Source: Forficula auricularia
Lineage: Eukaryota > Arthropoda > Insecta > Dermaptera > Forficulidae
DNA: 64,000 bases
Direction of reading: 5' to 3'
NCBI GenBank assembly: GCA_024734495.1
Contig: JALMQS010000187.1
Span: 7,399,499 to 7,463,498 of the forward strand
The notes beneath the pieces were generated by a model. The model worked only from the letters and a program-made list of their open reading frames with translations, had not been told where the DNA came from and did not search any database. The position numbers were made by a program, and so were the translations under genes. Shown here in pieces: positions 10,560-22,919 of the stretch (its first letter is position 1; each line of letters begins with the position of its first letter).

Positions 10560-11790
10560 GAATCGCGTAAATATTTAATAATAGGTAAGATTGAACGGAA
10601 TCGTGCATGAATATACATTTATAAAGCAATTATAAAAAAGAAGAAAAACAGAAAAAACTTACAGAATGCGGAAAATTTTACTATTAATTTATATGACGTA
10701 ATTAAGTACTCCATATTCTTAGTAGCTCACTTGCAGATCAAACATAAAAAAATAGGTTCGAATCTGATCGGGTGCTCAGGCTGTCATTTCATTTTTTACA
10801 TTATATGTATTTTATATGGACTGTTTAAGATCTAACGTATTGAAATAAAATAACATGGAATTGCATTTCAATGAAAAGCTTTTTTTTTTTGATTTTATAA
10901 ATCTTCAAAAAGACTACCCAAGGCTTTTCTCTGAATAAAAAAAGCGAGCAATTCAATTGCGTTATTTGAATCGCAAAAGTAAGTACTGATGCCGAGTCGT
11001 AGGGGCTTTAACCAGAGTTTCGCTTTTTTCAATAAAAAGTAAAAAAAAACAAGTCTTCAAAAAATGCATGATTCATAGAAATAAATAAATAAAATATTTG
11101 GAATGTATTAATCCTTTTAAGGCTAAGGTAGTTTTTTCTCACTTGTGGTAACGGCTTCACTAATAATGAAAATGTTGCGATGGAAACGATTCCGAGAAAG
11201 AGAGACGTTAACTTGGCGAGAGCTATTCTATTAATTCTTGTCCGACATGGATTAAATGAGGTCTTTGCCTATTCAAAGGATGCCTGTGGTGGGGGTTTCT
11301 TAGCAGGTGATTAGGAAGAGGATAGAAAAAGTGATAGTCGCCGAATAAGCATAACAAAGCGATGATATATGCAGCCGAACACTAGCCATTTGGATTGTTA
11401 ATGGCGGTGGCACCTCTCAATGACCAAAGACCTGATAGATTTTTCATCTGGTTCAGATGTCTGGCTATGTAGACCAAAACACGACTTTCTTGAGTGGCAA
11501 AAGCGCAATCAGCGAATGGAGAGAGCCCGGTTATTATTCTATAATTTAATTTAAACAATTGGAACTCTGATAGTGTCTCGATGCATGTCTTATTAACCGT
11601 TTAGCAAAACTTTCACCAAAAATTGAGATAGAATAATGATTAAACTTTTTAGATTTTTAGATATAAACATCGATTAAAAACAGTTCTTAAATGAAATATC
11701 TTTTTCCATATGGTCTTCATCAATAGCCTAGGAAATAAGAAGATGTTGCTACTAACACATTATATATCGTTGTGTAGCCTGAATATTAGG
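10560..11790. other. AT-rich DNA with a second box-B-like motif
   Basis: No gene. Around 10752 the phrase ggttcgaatctgatcgggtg resembles a tRNA T-arm and may be another SINE remnant. The patch at 11200-11520 is less AT-rich but shows no domain on either strand. Confidence 0.4.
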
Positions 11791-11799
11791 AGAGTCAGA

Positions 11800-12535
11800 T
11801 AAAAGAAGAATGAAGGCTTTTGAAATAAGGTGCTACAACAGAATGTTGAAGATTAAATGTGTAAATAGATTTACAAATTATGAAGTTCTTGATAAAATTA
11901 GGACAAGAAAACTTTGTGGAAGAATTTGAGGAAGAGAACAAATGAAGGAAATTTTAGAGTGTCAACTAGGAAGGACAAAAGGTAGAGAAAGACCAAGATG
12001 AAATTTTTTCCAGATAATGAAGGATTGGAGATATGGGATTCTTAAAGAAGTTAAAAATTTGCTGATCAAGAAGACCAAAGCTGTAGGAGCCAGTGGTGGA
12101 TTTAGGCCTAGGCCCGTGAGGACCGGGCCGCAAAAAGACAGAGATAATTCAAATAAAAAATTGATTTGGATTTGTTTTATTATAAATGGATGAAAAGTTT
12201 TTAGTAAATTTATGTAAACCAATAAACAGTTATATTTAAAATAATATTTGATAGTTTGGATATTTGATAATTAGCCATATAATTTTGAAAATCACTTTTA
12301 CATAGAAAAAAGGACGGCACATTGGACAGGGCCTAGGGCGGCATCGAACCTAAATCCGCCCCTGGTAGGAGCATGGAAGAAATGAAGCTCCAGTCTTCTT
12401 TCCAAAGAGGATACGATAAAAAATGAAGATGAAGGATTTGGCATCGGATAGAGTCAAGTTGAGGCTAGTTGTTGTGTCAAACAAATCTTCAAACTGAATG
12501 CTTTATGATGATGATGATGGAATTATAGTTTTGTC
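11800..12535 (+). pseudogene. RTE/CR1-like LINE ORF2 3' end, split by a hAT MITE
   Basis: From ATG at 11810 the plus frame reads MKAFEIRCYNRMLKI, NRFTNYEVLDKIRTRKL, LECQLGRTKGRERPR, then IMKDWRYGILKEV: the familiar region downstream of the reverse transcriptase in insect RTE/CR1-like LINEs. Two in-frame stops (TGA after CGRI and after ERPR) break it. The MITE at 12091-12364 interrupts it, and the frame resumes with WKK. A (TGATGA)-type run at about 12506-12520 looks like the microsatellite tail typical of RTE elements. The 5' part, including the reverse transcriptase, is missing. Dead, 5'-truncated copy. Confidence 0.8.
12091..12364. mobile_element. 274-bp hAT MITE, TSD GTAGGAGC
   Basis: The left end cagtggtggatttaggcctagg and right end cctagggcgg...cctaaatccgcccctg form inverted repeats. 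Perfect 8-bp duplications GTAGGAGC lie at 12083-12090 and 12365-12372. The ends resemble those of the relic at 2547-3461 (ccgcccctg terminus, cctaggcc subterminus), so the two probably belong to one family and this could be moved in trans. It is inserted into the RTE-like LINE fragment and is therefore younger than it. Confidence 0.94.
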
Positions 12536-12539
12536 TTGA

Positions 12540-14280
12540 TCAAAACTTCTACCAGACGGAAAATAGTAAATATCCTAAGGGCATATCGAGTTTGGAAAAA
12601 GATTTTAAATTTTCCTCCAATTTTACTATTCAAAAATTAAACTGTGATTTGCTTTAGATTTTTAATAGATTATCGAATGCACGGTTTAACTCATTTGGTA
12701 ATTCTAAAAAGAATGGCGTGACCTCAACTTCAACTAAAAAACATCCTTTGGCAGTTTAAAAAGAAAGAGTCAGAAGATTTTTTTTAATTTTTAAAATCAA
12801 AGATATCGAAACTTACTTTTTCCATTAATTCGCTGAGAAATATGAATAAATTTAAAGAGAAATTGAAAACATTTCAATAATAAATCAAATCCACTTTATA
12901 AATAGAAGAGATTTTCACAGCTTGACAGTTCTCTTGATGAATCGAATTAGATTTAATTCGAAAAAATTACTTTTGAAGTGTTAAAATCTTTTATGCCCTG
13001 CTTCACTGCGTTGAAGGGTTTGTTCATTAAAAATCGTTATTTAATTTATCCTGCATTTCGTTAAATAAAAAGAAACGAATGAACTTAGAAATGATTCTCT
13101 TTGAAATGTATGATTAAAAATAAATAAATAATTTGCATCTAATTTCGTTTAAGAATTTCGTTCTTACAAAATATAATTAGTGTGTGCATTTAAAATTAAC
13201 TCCAAAAAATGTTTGATTCGGAGTTCACAGAAGAAACTTTAATGATGAGAAGCATAAACTTAATGATATCGAAACGCCAATTTCAAGTTTTTTCGTAGAT
13301 GATCTTGTTGTCAATTTGAAGCTTTGAAAGGTATTTATTAAGTTAATAAGTGTTTCGGTCGAAATCACCTAGATTATAGATTTTTAATGAGAAAAACATT
13401 CAAACATTCTTTTTTTTCCTGTCTGAGTATAAATCTATATTAATTTCTATATAAGCAAAATGACTTAAGCACTGAAAACCCCATTCTCATGTTTAAATGT
13501 TTTATTTCCAGCTCGAGAACTACATACATACAATTCTGGACTTTAGCTTCAGAACGAATGGTTCAAAAATTGTGAAAATTATGAAAAATTGAATCGTTAA
13601 AAGATGAGGTGAGGGGGTATCGAACGGTTGTAGCTAATAAGATGAAACTCGGCATGCAAGTTTGTAATAAAAAAGTTTACTTTATCCTAAGTTTCAATTT
13701 TCTTGCTTAAATTATACGCATCAGTTAGAGAGGTTTTAAGCAATCAATTCATTAAACACAAAAGAAAGCTGGAAAATCACACAAATATATAGGCCATCGT
13801 TCTTCTGGACAACAGTGAAACAATCAGAAGAAGAAAGAATCATCACTGGATGACCGTCCCTTCAAGTCCATTTCTATGTAATCAATTTTACTTAAAGCTA
13901 TATGTAATTTTTTAAGCCGATTGTAAACAAATAAGTAATAATAATAATAAAAAAAAATTATCCGCCGACAAATAATGCCAAATAATTAAAATTTCCAGCA
14001 AACGTGAGTCTTGGTCTCTTTTTCCTTTAACTTTTATTTAACTCCAATCGATTTCAGTTAGAAACAAGCAATTTATTTATTAGTATGACTGTAATAAGCC
14101 ATCATTACACAGGCTAAATATGGGCATTAATTTATTATAAACTAATAGTTTTTAAGTAGTGTAAGTATTTATATATATTTATATCTCGTAATACCTATTA
14201 TTATAAACTTATGAAGAAAATGCTTTAATAGACAACATTGAGATAAAACAGCTTTTTTGATTTTGGCACGTGATGAGGAT
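12540..14280. other. AT-rich DNA, no gene seen
   Basis: No supported feature except a match near 13630 (tagctaataagatgaaactcggcatgc) to the dispersed repeat that also occurs at 18592, 19347, 20930 and 22075. Confidence 0.45.
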
Positions 14281-14282
14281 GG

Positions 14283-14525
14283 ATGAAGATCGTTGGTCCA
14301 GAAGAGCCTTTGATTACATTCTATCAAACAGAGGAAAAGAGGGAAACTACTTTTATCCGGGATGAAAGAAACAGAAGGGCAATCGAAGTCATAGGACTCA
14401 AAGAAAATGACTGGCTGGATAAAAAAGAATGGAGGCAGAAATGCAAAGATTCAGGAGCTATAATATGTTGGAGCCCCATTGTATATCTAAGAAAGAGACT
14501 ACGAGTGAATTATAAAATCCAATAA
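14283..14525 (+). other. Open frame, possibly LINE-derived, unidentified
   Basis: An 80-residue hydrophilic, charged frame (DERNRRAIEVIGL, then LDKKEWRQKCKDSG). The KKEWRQKC phrase resembles segments downstream of LINE reverse transcriptases, but too little is present to assign a family. I see no start context, splice sites or domain. It could also be a chance frame. Confidence 0.25.
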
Positions 14526-14706
14526 GAGTAGGTTAGAGTCAACGGCCTTGGCATATCCTGATATAATTTTATCAAGAGTCTTAGCATGAGAAAAACAACA
14601 TATAATTTTTTGATAGGTGTCTGTTCATGACATCATATCTGTTGACTTATTATTGCCATTCCGTCCTTAACCAGTTTGCATAAATCCCCGAATTAAGACA
14701 TTAGAG

Positions 14707-14935
14707 CAGTGTTTCTCAACCTGTGTGCCACGAGAGAATTTCAAATGTGCCGTGATAGTTTTTGACAAATAATTAAAATTGCATGGGATTTGTACCTAAC
14801 TTTGAAATAGAATTTGGAATTACTTCATTTTTTTTTTGTATCATACAACTTTTACAATTTTTATATTCCGGTCTGCCGGAAATGATTCCAGATATTTTTA
14901 GTGTGCCTTCAACCAAAAAAGATTGAGAAACACTG
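14707..14935. mobile_element. 229-bp hAT MITE of the 'gtttctcaacc' type
   Basis: The left end cagtgtttctcaacctgtgt and right end agattgagaaacactg form terminal inverted repeats. Flanking octamers CATTAGAG (14699-14706) and CATTAAAG (14936-14943) match at 7 of 8. Non-coding, with subterminal gtgccacg/gtgtgcc motifs in opposite orientation. Confidence 0.9.
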
Positions 14936-14999
14936 CATTAAAGGATAAACCGGGATAAACTAAGAGTTGTAGACATGTTATCTTCCCTAGAATAGCAAC

Positions 15000-17200
15000 G
15001 ACTATTAAAGTATTATTAGTACCCACTGACAAAATCTACTAGGTCATAATGAATTATTTGTACACATATAAGATAACTATTCAATTCCTTAGTAGTCTGC
15101 AAAAGCAGAAACTAGAAAACAGTTTACACTAATTCTAGAGGTAGCTGTTCTTTAGGCAAATTTTTTAAGTTATAAATGACGAATTTCACTAATATAGAGA
15201 ATCAAACACGAGGAACTATAACTTGATTTAGCAAAATTTGAAAATAGCTAAATATAGACGGAAAAGTTTACCTAATAGAATTTAAGTGTCAATTGATTGG
15301 TCTTAACCCATAAATTATTTCAAAATGCTGTCTTCATTTTTGGAGCACCAAATAGATTTGACGACATTGGAAGATACTCGGTATGGTAGGAGTAACTTAT
15401 TAATACAAACTTTTCTACTGAACAGTGTTTGAGTGTTATATTTAACTACCTAACAATTTGATTTTTCAACAGTGAGTTCTAGAAATGGCAAGCCCAAAAT
15501 CTAATAGATACAAGCATTGTGTCGAACTTTTTTCGACATTTTATTCCTGAGTTATCGTGGTTATCGGAATGCAGACAATACACAGACATAGAGGAAAATT
15601 ATCATACTTACGTATGTATTTATTTATTTTTTTATTAATCATTTCAGACATTTCTACACACCATTGTACTAAAAAAATTAAAAATTTTCGAATAAATCTA
15701 ATACTCCAGCCGCCCGGTGAGCTGTGCTTGCCGACCCTACTGAGTTGTTTGTTCTCTTTGACATCTAGTTGTTCACTATTTAATTGTCGCAATACCCATG
15801 TACGCTTCCGGCCAACAATGGCCTTATAGGATATTCCATTGTGTCTTGTTCAGTAAGTTTTACGAACCAAAAGTTTTCTCTTTGTTCAAGACCGTATAGC
15901 TAAAGGTTCGATTCATTATTAAAATGTTAAAGTCACCTTATCAATGGAGCCTTGAGAGATGTTTTTTTTTTCTTTCATAATTGACTTGTGGACTGGATGT
16001 TTTCTCTTTCGTCTTTCATGTAAAAAAAAATCCCACTAAACTGGATTCTCGCTGTCTTTTCTTGGTTAATTGAACCAAACCAGTTCACCGGACTATCAAT
16101 ACCCTCATGGATTCTCCTTTATAATACAATTTCTTTAATATAATGATCCACATAAATTTTCTATTTATCTCCTCAAATGCCTTTTCCAGCACATTACCAA
16201 ATTGGTCTGAGGAAGTGACATTCTCGAATGTTTAGATAATTTAAGAACTGATTTCGGTCATATATTTTACTTCTTTTTAGAGTGCATAATTAATAATGGA
16301 TTAGTGTTTTTAAAAATGAATAAGGTTTTTAAATTAGGCATTTTCTTTCAAATTAAATAGGCACTTCAACATTTAGATGATCTTTTAAGATCTGATAAAA
16401 TGATTATTTTCTGGCATTCATTAGAAAAAATCTTTGATATTCATAAACTTTTTTCTTTGCTGTTTGGGAATCGAATACAGATACAGATTTTGATCTAAAT
16501 GTGACATTAAAGAAATTTTAAGAAAATCGCCCATTAACAATTTAAATGATATAGCTAATCTTGTGTGATACATCTATAAAGATTTCATCTTAGTGTCGGT
16601 GGATTAATCTTTTTTTCTTAAGGGTCATTTAATTACTTCCATTTATTTAGGCCTAAATATATGGTAAATGAAAGTTGTTGTTTTTTAAGAATTTTCAGTA
16701 AAGTAATTGTTTTTTGCCTAATCGAAAACAATGAAATGTTTTTAAACTTATAAATAACAGTCTTTAGTATTTTGAAATCCTAAGTTGTAATGTTATTGTA
16801 AAGTTTAGTAACATGCTTCTTTTTAGTCACATAAGTGTTATGTATATTCCCTATAACACTCTATATTTATTTAGTGTTTCAATATCGCACTATAGTTAAA
16901 ACACTCAATATCATTTTCCACCGCCGACATACTGATAATTAACCATCACTGGCAAAAACGTTCGCAGAAAAATATGTACCATTTAAAAAAGAAAGAAAAT
17001 TTGATCAGCTTATAATCATTTTGACGTCATCGAATCTACTTCTAATAATTTTTCAGAGATAACTTTAGGAATTTGTAAATAATTACAATATTGAGAATTT
17101 TTATAAATATTTATTTGTTTATTTATTTAAAAATAGAACTGACACATCAATCTACATGAGTAGTTTAAAAATGTATAGAGTCGTCTTTGTTGAAAACGTG
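15000..17200. other. AT-rich DNA and degraded repeats, no gene seen
   Basis: The phrase gagttatcgtggttatcggaatgcagac at 15549 recurs in near form at 59785 (gagttatcgcgagtatcgtaatccagac), so it is a dispersed repeat. A GC-richer patch at 15700-15830 is open on both strands but shows no domain. Confidence 0.45.
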
Positions 17201-17204
17201 ATCC

Positions 17205-17600
17205 TTCATAGTCAAAATGGGAAAAAATGGAAAAAAGTGCGAGTTTTAGGGATTTTCAAAAGTGATCCCGAAGGCTGTTTTTTGGATCCCCATTAAAATT
17301 CTTACTACTGGACCAATTTTGCATTTCTTTTTTTAATTGACGCGAAAATTTGCCTTATTTAATTTATTATAGAACGGTTATTTACAAAATATGAACTGTT
17401 TTCGAGTTATAAGCGAAAAACTAGAAAAAGTCCGAAAATTTCGAGGTTTTTCGGCCGCCAAAAGTTGTCCCTCCGACTTTCGAGGTCGCAAACTTAGATT
17501 TCTCATACCCACACCATACCAAAAGATCCTAAAAAATCTTTTCCCGGAATTAATGTAAGCTGAAACCTCCCTATTTACTGGGCTATATGGGAAGATAATT
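17205..17600. repeat. Repeat-like block with cttttcggccgcc patch
   Basis: Phrases such as gatcccgaaggctgttttttgg and gttgtccctccgactttcg give this block a distinct, non-random texture compared with flanking DNA. It ends near tatatgggaagataat. I believe it is a dispersed repeat but have no second copy in the window to align. Confidence 0.35.
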
Positions 17601-17689
17601 TTTATTGAATTTTTTCAATCTGTAGTTTTATTTATTTTTAAGCAAAAAATTAATCTCATAGCATAAATTAACTATTTATTGAGATATTG

Positions 17690-17775
17690 ACTCCATTTTT
17701 CTAGGGGGACAGTGAGTTTTCTAGGGGGGGGGGGCGATGCCCCCTTGCCCTCCCCTTAACTACGCGCATGTTTAA
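17690..17775. repeat. hAT-type terminus remnant (ccttaactacgcgcatg)
   Basis: G-run then C-run followed by ccccttaactacgcgcatg resembles the right ends of the elements at 27883 and 40921 (cctaactacgccaatg, ccttaactacgcgaatg). The matching left end is not found. Confidence 0.45.
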
Positions 17776-18299
17776 ATATGCTTTAATATTGAATCACAAT
17801 CTTTAGAATTCTAATAGGTGAAGAATCGGATGATTCTATATCCGTAGGATTGTAGAGAGGCAAATTTCGTATAAGTTCACAATTCGTCACATGAGTTGTT
17901 TCATTCCTCGAAGAAGTATAATGAGACAGCTCCCTTCCCTCCCTAGAGCAATGGCATTCCCCTTCTAAATAGAGATACCAATTCTAGCTGAATTGACACG
18001 TGATAGAGAAATATAAAGTACTCTGCTGAGGAGGCTTATTACCGATTATGCATAGTGAGATTAAAATCAACCGCTTTTGGAAGACGCCGTGAGATTAAAC
18101 GTAAAGTAAAATTTATAATCACAGGATACAAATGCATGCTCTATTTAAAAGAAAACCCTTCTTTAAGGCTTGAATAAAACATGAAAGATTATCGAATGCC
18201 CCGGGGCTTGTGTTCGAAGTTCCAGCTCTATTTTTCATGAACATTTTTCAGTTGTGTTCATAAAAATGTATACGTGAGTTATCCATGTTCCATGAAAAA

Positions 18300-19800
18300 A
18301 ATCAAAATAACTTATATTTTATTGTAAGTTTTAATCGGTATTCTAAGCGGGCAAATGCCGCTGGGAGGCCAAAGTATAGAACTCATTCAAAAGTTTATTT
18401 TTGAAAAAATGTCTGAAACGTGGGGGAGAATTATTTGCAAAGATTATTTCTTTCTGTCTGTCGGTCTGTCTGTTTGTCTTAGTTACTTATGATACACATG
18501 AAAACTCAAACTTTCTAGCTCCACATTTTTCAGTCCAAAAATATAACATTTATGTATATAAATTTAAAGAATTGGAATTGCTTTTGTAGCTTATGAGTTG
18601 AAATTTAATAGAAAATTTTGTATTAATAAACCGGATATATCTGCCTACTTCAATATTTTTAGCCCAAATCGCTCGATGATCAAAAGTTATCATATCACTG
18701 GAATTTGAAGAGAAACATACCGAGTCTTGGAAAAATTTTCTTTTGTTCAATTACGATTTTTAGGTGTGTGACGGGCATGGCTAACATGAATGATTTCAGA
18801 CGTCTGCGAGTCTGCCCATGATAACTGAAGAACATAAGGTAATATGTTAGAAGGTTCATTTTGTGCGGAAAAAGGTTGTCCCTAAAAGGAAAAACTGTTT
18901 AAATTTTAAGCCTTGTAGGTTCACGAATTTTGATTAAAAAAAATCAGAGAATTAGGAAAAATCAAATCGTTATACGAAAAGCACTGAGCTAAAATTTGGA
19001 ACAAAAGTATTTATTACACATTTCTGCCTATTTTCAGATTTCTAACTAAAATTATTCACTGAGAAAGAATTGTCAAATCACCAAAGTTTACTTTTTTTCT
19101 CTTAAATATTTTTGGCCTTGTGAACAAATGATTAACTGAAATTACTTCTAATTTTTTTTTCTTTCAAAACCCACAATAACCCAAGAGCAGAAGGTCGGGG
19201 AACGTTTGTCTTGGTGTCAAAATTTTATTTCCAAAGTGAAGTTTTCATTAGAGTTTTACGTTTTCTAGCTTCCCATATTATTTTTAATAAATGCAGAAAG
19301 TCAGAAAAAATCAAAATTTTAAATACGAAATTATCGATACACATAATGAGCTGAAGTTTGGCAGGTAAGTTTCAACTAAAAAAGCTGGACTTTTTTGACT
19401 AACAATTTTTTAACTAAAACCGTTTACTGCTAAAGATAATAGCTAAATTAATAAAATAATGCAAAGGTCGTAACGTAAAGATTTCATTCTTTGCTCCAAT
19501 TATTTTAGAGGTATGGAAAAATTATTAACAGAATCGACTATAAAAGTTCAAATTCCCGATAGTAAGAGGCTTAAAATTTTTTAAGAAATCATGAGATATT
19601 CTGATCATGGCCAGAGATTGATTTTTTCGGCACACAGGTCCGATTCCCGAGGGTTAAATACAACCCTTCTGACATGAAATAAAAACATCTCAGAATTAGT
19701 AAATGACATTCTCTCTTTTCTTAAGAAACAGAATTGACTTATGGTGTTGGCCCATTTAATCTGTCAACAAAACGATTTTTTCGTTGGGTTTTTTCGAAAA
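18300..19800 (+). repeat. Degenerate repeat, ~378-bp spacing
   Basis: The motif atgagctgaaatttgg occurs in variant form at 18592, 18966 and 19347 (spacing about 374 and 381). The latter two are preceded by a caga/agaa-atcaaa... phrase and followed by an AT-rich segment with actaaaa. Further copies lie at 13630, 20930, 22075 (minus) and 55024. This looks like an old tandem array or dispersed family, now strongly diverged. A SINE family-2 copy interrupts at 19596-19677. Confidence 0.5.
19596..19677 (+). repeat. SINE-like repeat family 2, plus copy
   Basis: ttcggcacacaggtccgattcccgagggttaaatacaacccttctgacat aligns with the copies at 10452 (minus) and 54061 (plus). The B-box-like core is ggtccgattcc. 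Confidence 0.55.
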
Positions 19801-20379
19801 AAAAGCTGCTAAGAATGTTCATCTTTCTGCTACTATGTTTTTTTCAATGAAACTGTTTTTATTTTAAGTAAAAAATTGAGTATTAAATAAAACAAGATGG
19901 ATTAGATGGCTGAAGGAAAAGCAGATTTCGGTTGAAATCTTCTATTTTGAAAGTGAATGGAATGCTGGGCAGGGGCTGAGTGAGTGTCGAGGCTCTTGAG
20001 CCAAGTGGCATGTGAGTCAAGCCAGTCCTCTTCGCGTTGGTAAACAACCAACACCAGCCCAAGATCGTTTGCATCTTAGATCTTTCCCGAAATGGTTCCC
20101 TTCTTCCCTCTCGAAAAATACTTTAGAATCAATCCAAAGCTTTCTAAGATGAGCAGATTGCTAGCAAACAAGGGGATTATCATGTAAATAATGATAGAGT
20201 TAGGGGAGTTCAGATGAAACAAAAAACAAGATTGAATATTCTAGAAATGGATTATATTTAGTCTTAATTTAGTTGAATAAAGAAGTTAATATACTTACAT
20301 GTAACAATTGCCTTATTAAATTACAAATATAACTTAACACCTCTTATTAGTATATCATTTTATATCGTGTATTTTGTAT

Positions 20380-20775
20380 TTATATGTGTATTACTTTAGG
20401 ATGCATTGTTTCTTTTGGGCTCATATTATTATCTTTATTGAATGATTTAAAGAACTTGCCGACTATGTAGCAGGCTTGAATGAGTATTACCTTCTGGCCA
20501 ACTGTTACTATGTTGGATGGTCTGGCAAGTTCCTCCAAGGGCTTGTACAATTTTTTGGATACTACTCCTTCCGCGGAGATAGCTATGGGATGTTTTGTCA
20601 CATTTTTGAGCTTCCAGTTATTTTTTAATTGAATAGCGAGTTCCTCATACTTCCTTTGTTTTTCCATTTCGATATTCTTTTGATATTCTGGGTTAAAGAA
20701 ACTCTTATGTCAATTATTAATGTTGGTTTTGTTTCGATGTTAATTAGCAGAATACCTTGCATATTATGATCGATC
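20380..20775 (-). pseudogene. LINE ORF2 C-terminal domain, 5'-truncated
   Basis: On the minus strand the frame 20667-20380 reads KYEELAIQLKNNWKLK, VTKHPIAISAEGVVSKKL and ARPSNIVTVGQKVILIQ, then CYIVGKFF, a conserved tail found at the C-terminus of ORF2 in a large group of insect non-LTR retrotransposons. The homology continues upstream to about 20775 (NIETKPTLIIDI), apparently with a frame change. It ends at a normal-looking stop at 20380. The reverse transcriptase is missing. This is the 3' end of a truncated insertion, not a host gene, despite being the cleanest minus-strand frame in the area. Confidence 0.75.
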
Positions 20776-21254
20776 ATTTTATTTGTTTAGAGATATGGTT
20801 ACGAGAAATAACGTATCTTATTTAAAATTGTCAGCTGTACTCTAAATGTTTGTCTTTTGTATTTCTTTCTCTATGAGACGATTTGCCTCAGAGCATCACT
20901 AAATAAATAAATAAATACGTATAAATCAGTAGCTAAAATGCGAAACTCGGCATCTACAAAAATTTTGATAATTAGGGTTTGATGTTAAGTATTCAAATAA
21001 ATGCGTGGATAAAATAGCAAACTAAAGAAAAGTGAGAAAGTACACTGGATGAATGTGAGCATGTGAGCAAGTGAAGATCTCAATGATAGGGCACACGTTC
21101 AGACACGACGGATTGATTGCTAAAGCATATTTTAGAGGACCCTGCTATTAAAAATCAAAGAGCTAGGACCTAGACTGGCCATCGCAATACTTCCCTATTA
21201 TAATCTATAGAATATAAATGTGAAAGTAAAAAACACGTGGAGTGCTGCAATTCA

Positions 21255-21281
21255 CTGAAGATGAGTAAATGAAACTCGAAA
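21255..21281 (+). ncRNA. Hammerhead-like stem-loop (candidate)
   Basis: CTGAAGA (21255-21261), extra t, stem GAGT/ACTC (21263-21266 with 21274-21277), GAAA (21278-21281). Same architecture as the motifs at 4666, 8225 and 63731. Stem I is not evident, so this is the weaker kind. Confidence 0.35.
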
Positions 21282-21299
21282 TATAATATATGGAAGATA

Positions 21300-22640
21300 A
21301 AAAAAAATGTAAAAGATCGATAAAGAAATTTGTAAAGTAAATTAAATTAGATTGAAATAAGACAAATTTTATTGTAACTCTTTTTTATGTTCTTACCTCT
21401 ACCCTTAATTTCTTAACAATAAATTTACATTTTATTTTATGAAATAAAACAAAGGTTTAAGAAAACAATTTTCTAAAAAAAAAAAAAAACATGATTTCCA
21501 AAAGGTTGAATTTGTTTCGCAAAAAGTTGAATTTCAAGTGAAAACACAGTATAAGTGAAAGTAGACAGCATATACTAGAAATCTGCTGTTCTCTGCTAAT
21601 TAGACATAATACGGAAAGTAGCAGTGTATCGGAATAGGGCTTTAGTCCTTATCTCGGGGTTGACTTTCCATTCAACATCTGAAATGCATTAAAGTTAAAT
21701 AATGATTTGGAAAAATGCTAATGGAATTATTATATAAACCACTTAAAACAAGAGCTGTCCCCACGAGCACAGCCTAGCTGCCATCTTCCTGATATCTATT
21801 AGGTAAGCCATCAGAATGGGTTGGTCTCAAGCAGAGTCCTCGAGAGCCCACCAGGGATTTAAATCTTATCGCGGACCCCTCATATATAAATATTTATTAA
21901 AATTAATTTATTTTTAACCAACATCTCAAAAAAAGGTCCTAGAATTTTATATAATGAACAAAAAATTAAAACTTTTTAAAAACAGATCTATCTTTTCTGC
22001 AAATTTTAGTAATTTGAGCATTTTTTTATTGTGAAGGATTTATTAAGCGAGAAAGTTGATTCATTATACAGTTTATTAAAACAAACTCGTATGCCAAATT
22101 TCAGTTCATTAGCTAAAGCCATTCAAGTTCTCTCTATACACCTAATAATTCAATATTTTTTTCTGATTTTTTGCATTTTTCAATTGGAAATTTTGAAGCT
22201 TGGAAGTCCAAATCTAAACACTTTTTTTGGAAATTCAAACTACTAGGACTTTTTATTCTCCAGTTATCTTGCTAATTGGAGCCCAGACAAATATGCTTGA
22301 AAATCATTCGCTTTACTTTGCATACACTTCAAAACACAATTAGGTAAAAAAAATAAAAAAATGTTAATATTTAAACCAAGATTCTCTTGCAGGGACTACT
22401 GGTATTAAATATCCTAGTTATCAATTTGAGTGGTCGTTCCTATCTAGGGAACATTCTTCAAATTCAAGCAATTTTTGAAATACGAACATTTTGTGGAAAA
22501 ACGACCTTTTTAAGTTCTTAAGCAACTAGCACTCAGTAGATCGCAGAGCTTTGATCAGAAATATTGTGTTTTGGTTAAAAGCAGTATATTAATATTATTT
22601 TTAATTTTTGTTTATTTATTCAACCAGTTGTTTTATTTTG
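21300..22640. other. AT-rich DNA and repeat fragments
   Basis: No gene. Around 22075-22125 the minus strand carries the dispersed agctaatgaactgaaatttggcat repeat. Otherwise unremarkable. Confidence 0.45.
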
Positions 22641-22666
22641 ATTCGCCTACCTGTTCCATTTTTATT

Positions 22667-22919
22667 AAATTGAAAGTTTTTTTGCCGAGAGTAGCAGAAT
22701 TTTTATATAATGAAGGAGACAATATACTAGAGTGTGTCTTCTGCTGAAATTATAAATTTTATTTATTTATAACGAGACTATGGTTTCGAGGGCTTTGCCC
22801 TCTTCATCAGTCTATTACAATGGATTCACGAAAATTAATTTATGAATTTACTATAGTCTCGTTATAAATAAATAAAATTTATAATTCCAGCAGAAGACAC
22901 TCTTTATTGTCTCCTTCGA
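22667..22919 (-). mobile_element. Fold-back retro-inserted element with hammerhead-like core
   Basis: Bounded by 15-bp duplications tgttccatttttatt (22652-22666) and tgttcaatttttatt (22920-22934), one mismatch. Inverted arms of about 70 bp (22711-22783 and 22850-22919; gaaggagacaat... against ...attgtctccttc) enclose a loop carrying, on the minus strand, CTGATGA, an extra A, GAGGGC-aaa-GCCCTC and GAAA (22810-22784). The minus-strand 3' tail reads ctgctactctcggcaaaaaa then ctttcaat, a tail shared with 42208-42281. A duplication of this length indicates retrotransposition rather than a cut-and-paste mechanism. No reading frame. Penelope-like elements and retrozymes carry hammerheads in such positions; that link is my inference. 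Confidence 0.72.

Noticed and set aside
11962..12222. Minus-strand 86-residue frame
   Set aside because: Antisense to the LINE 3' end and crosses the MITE boundary.
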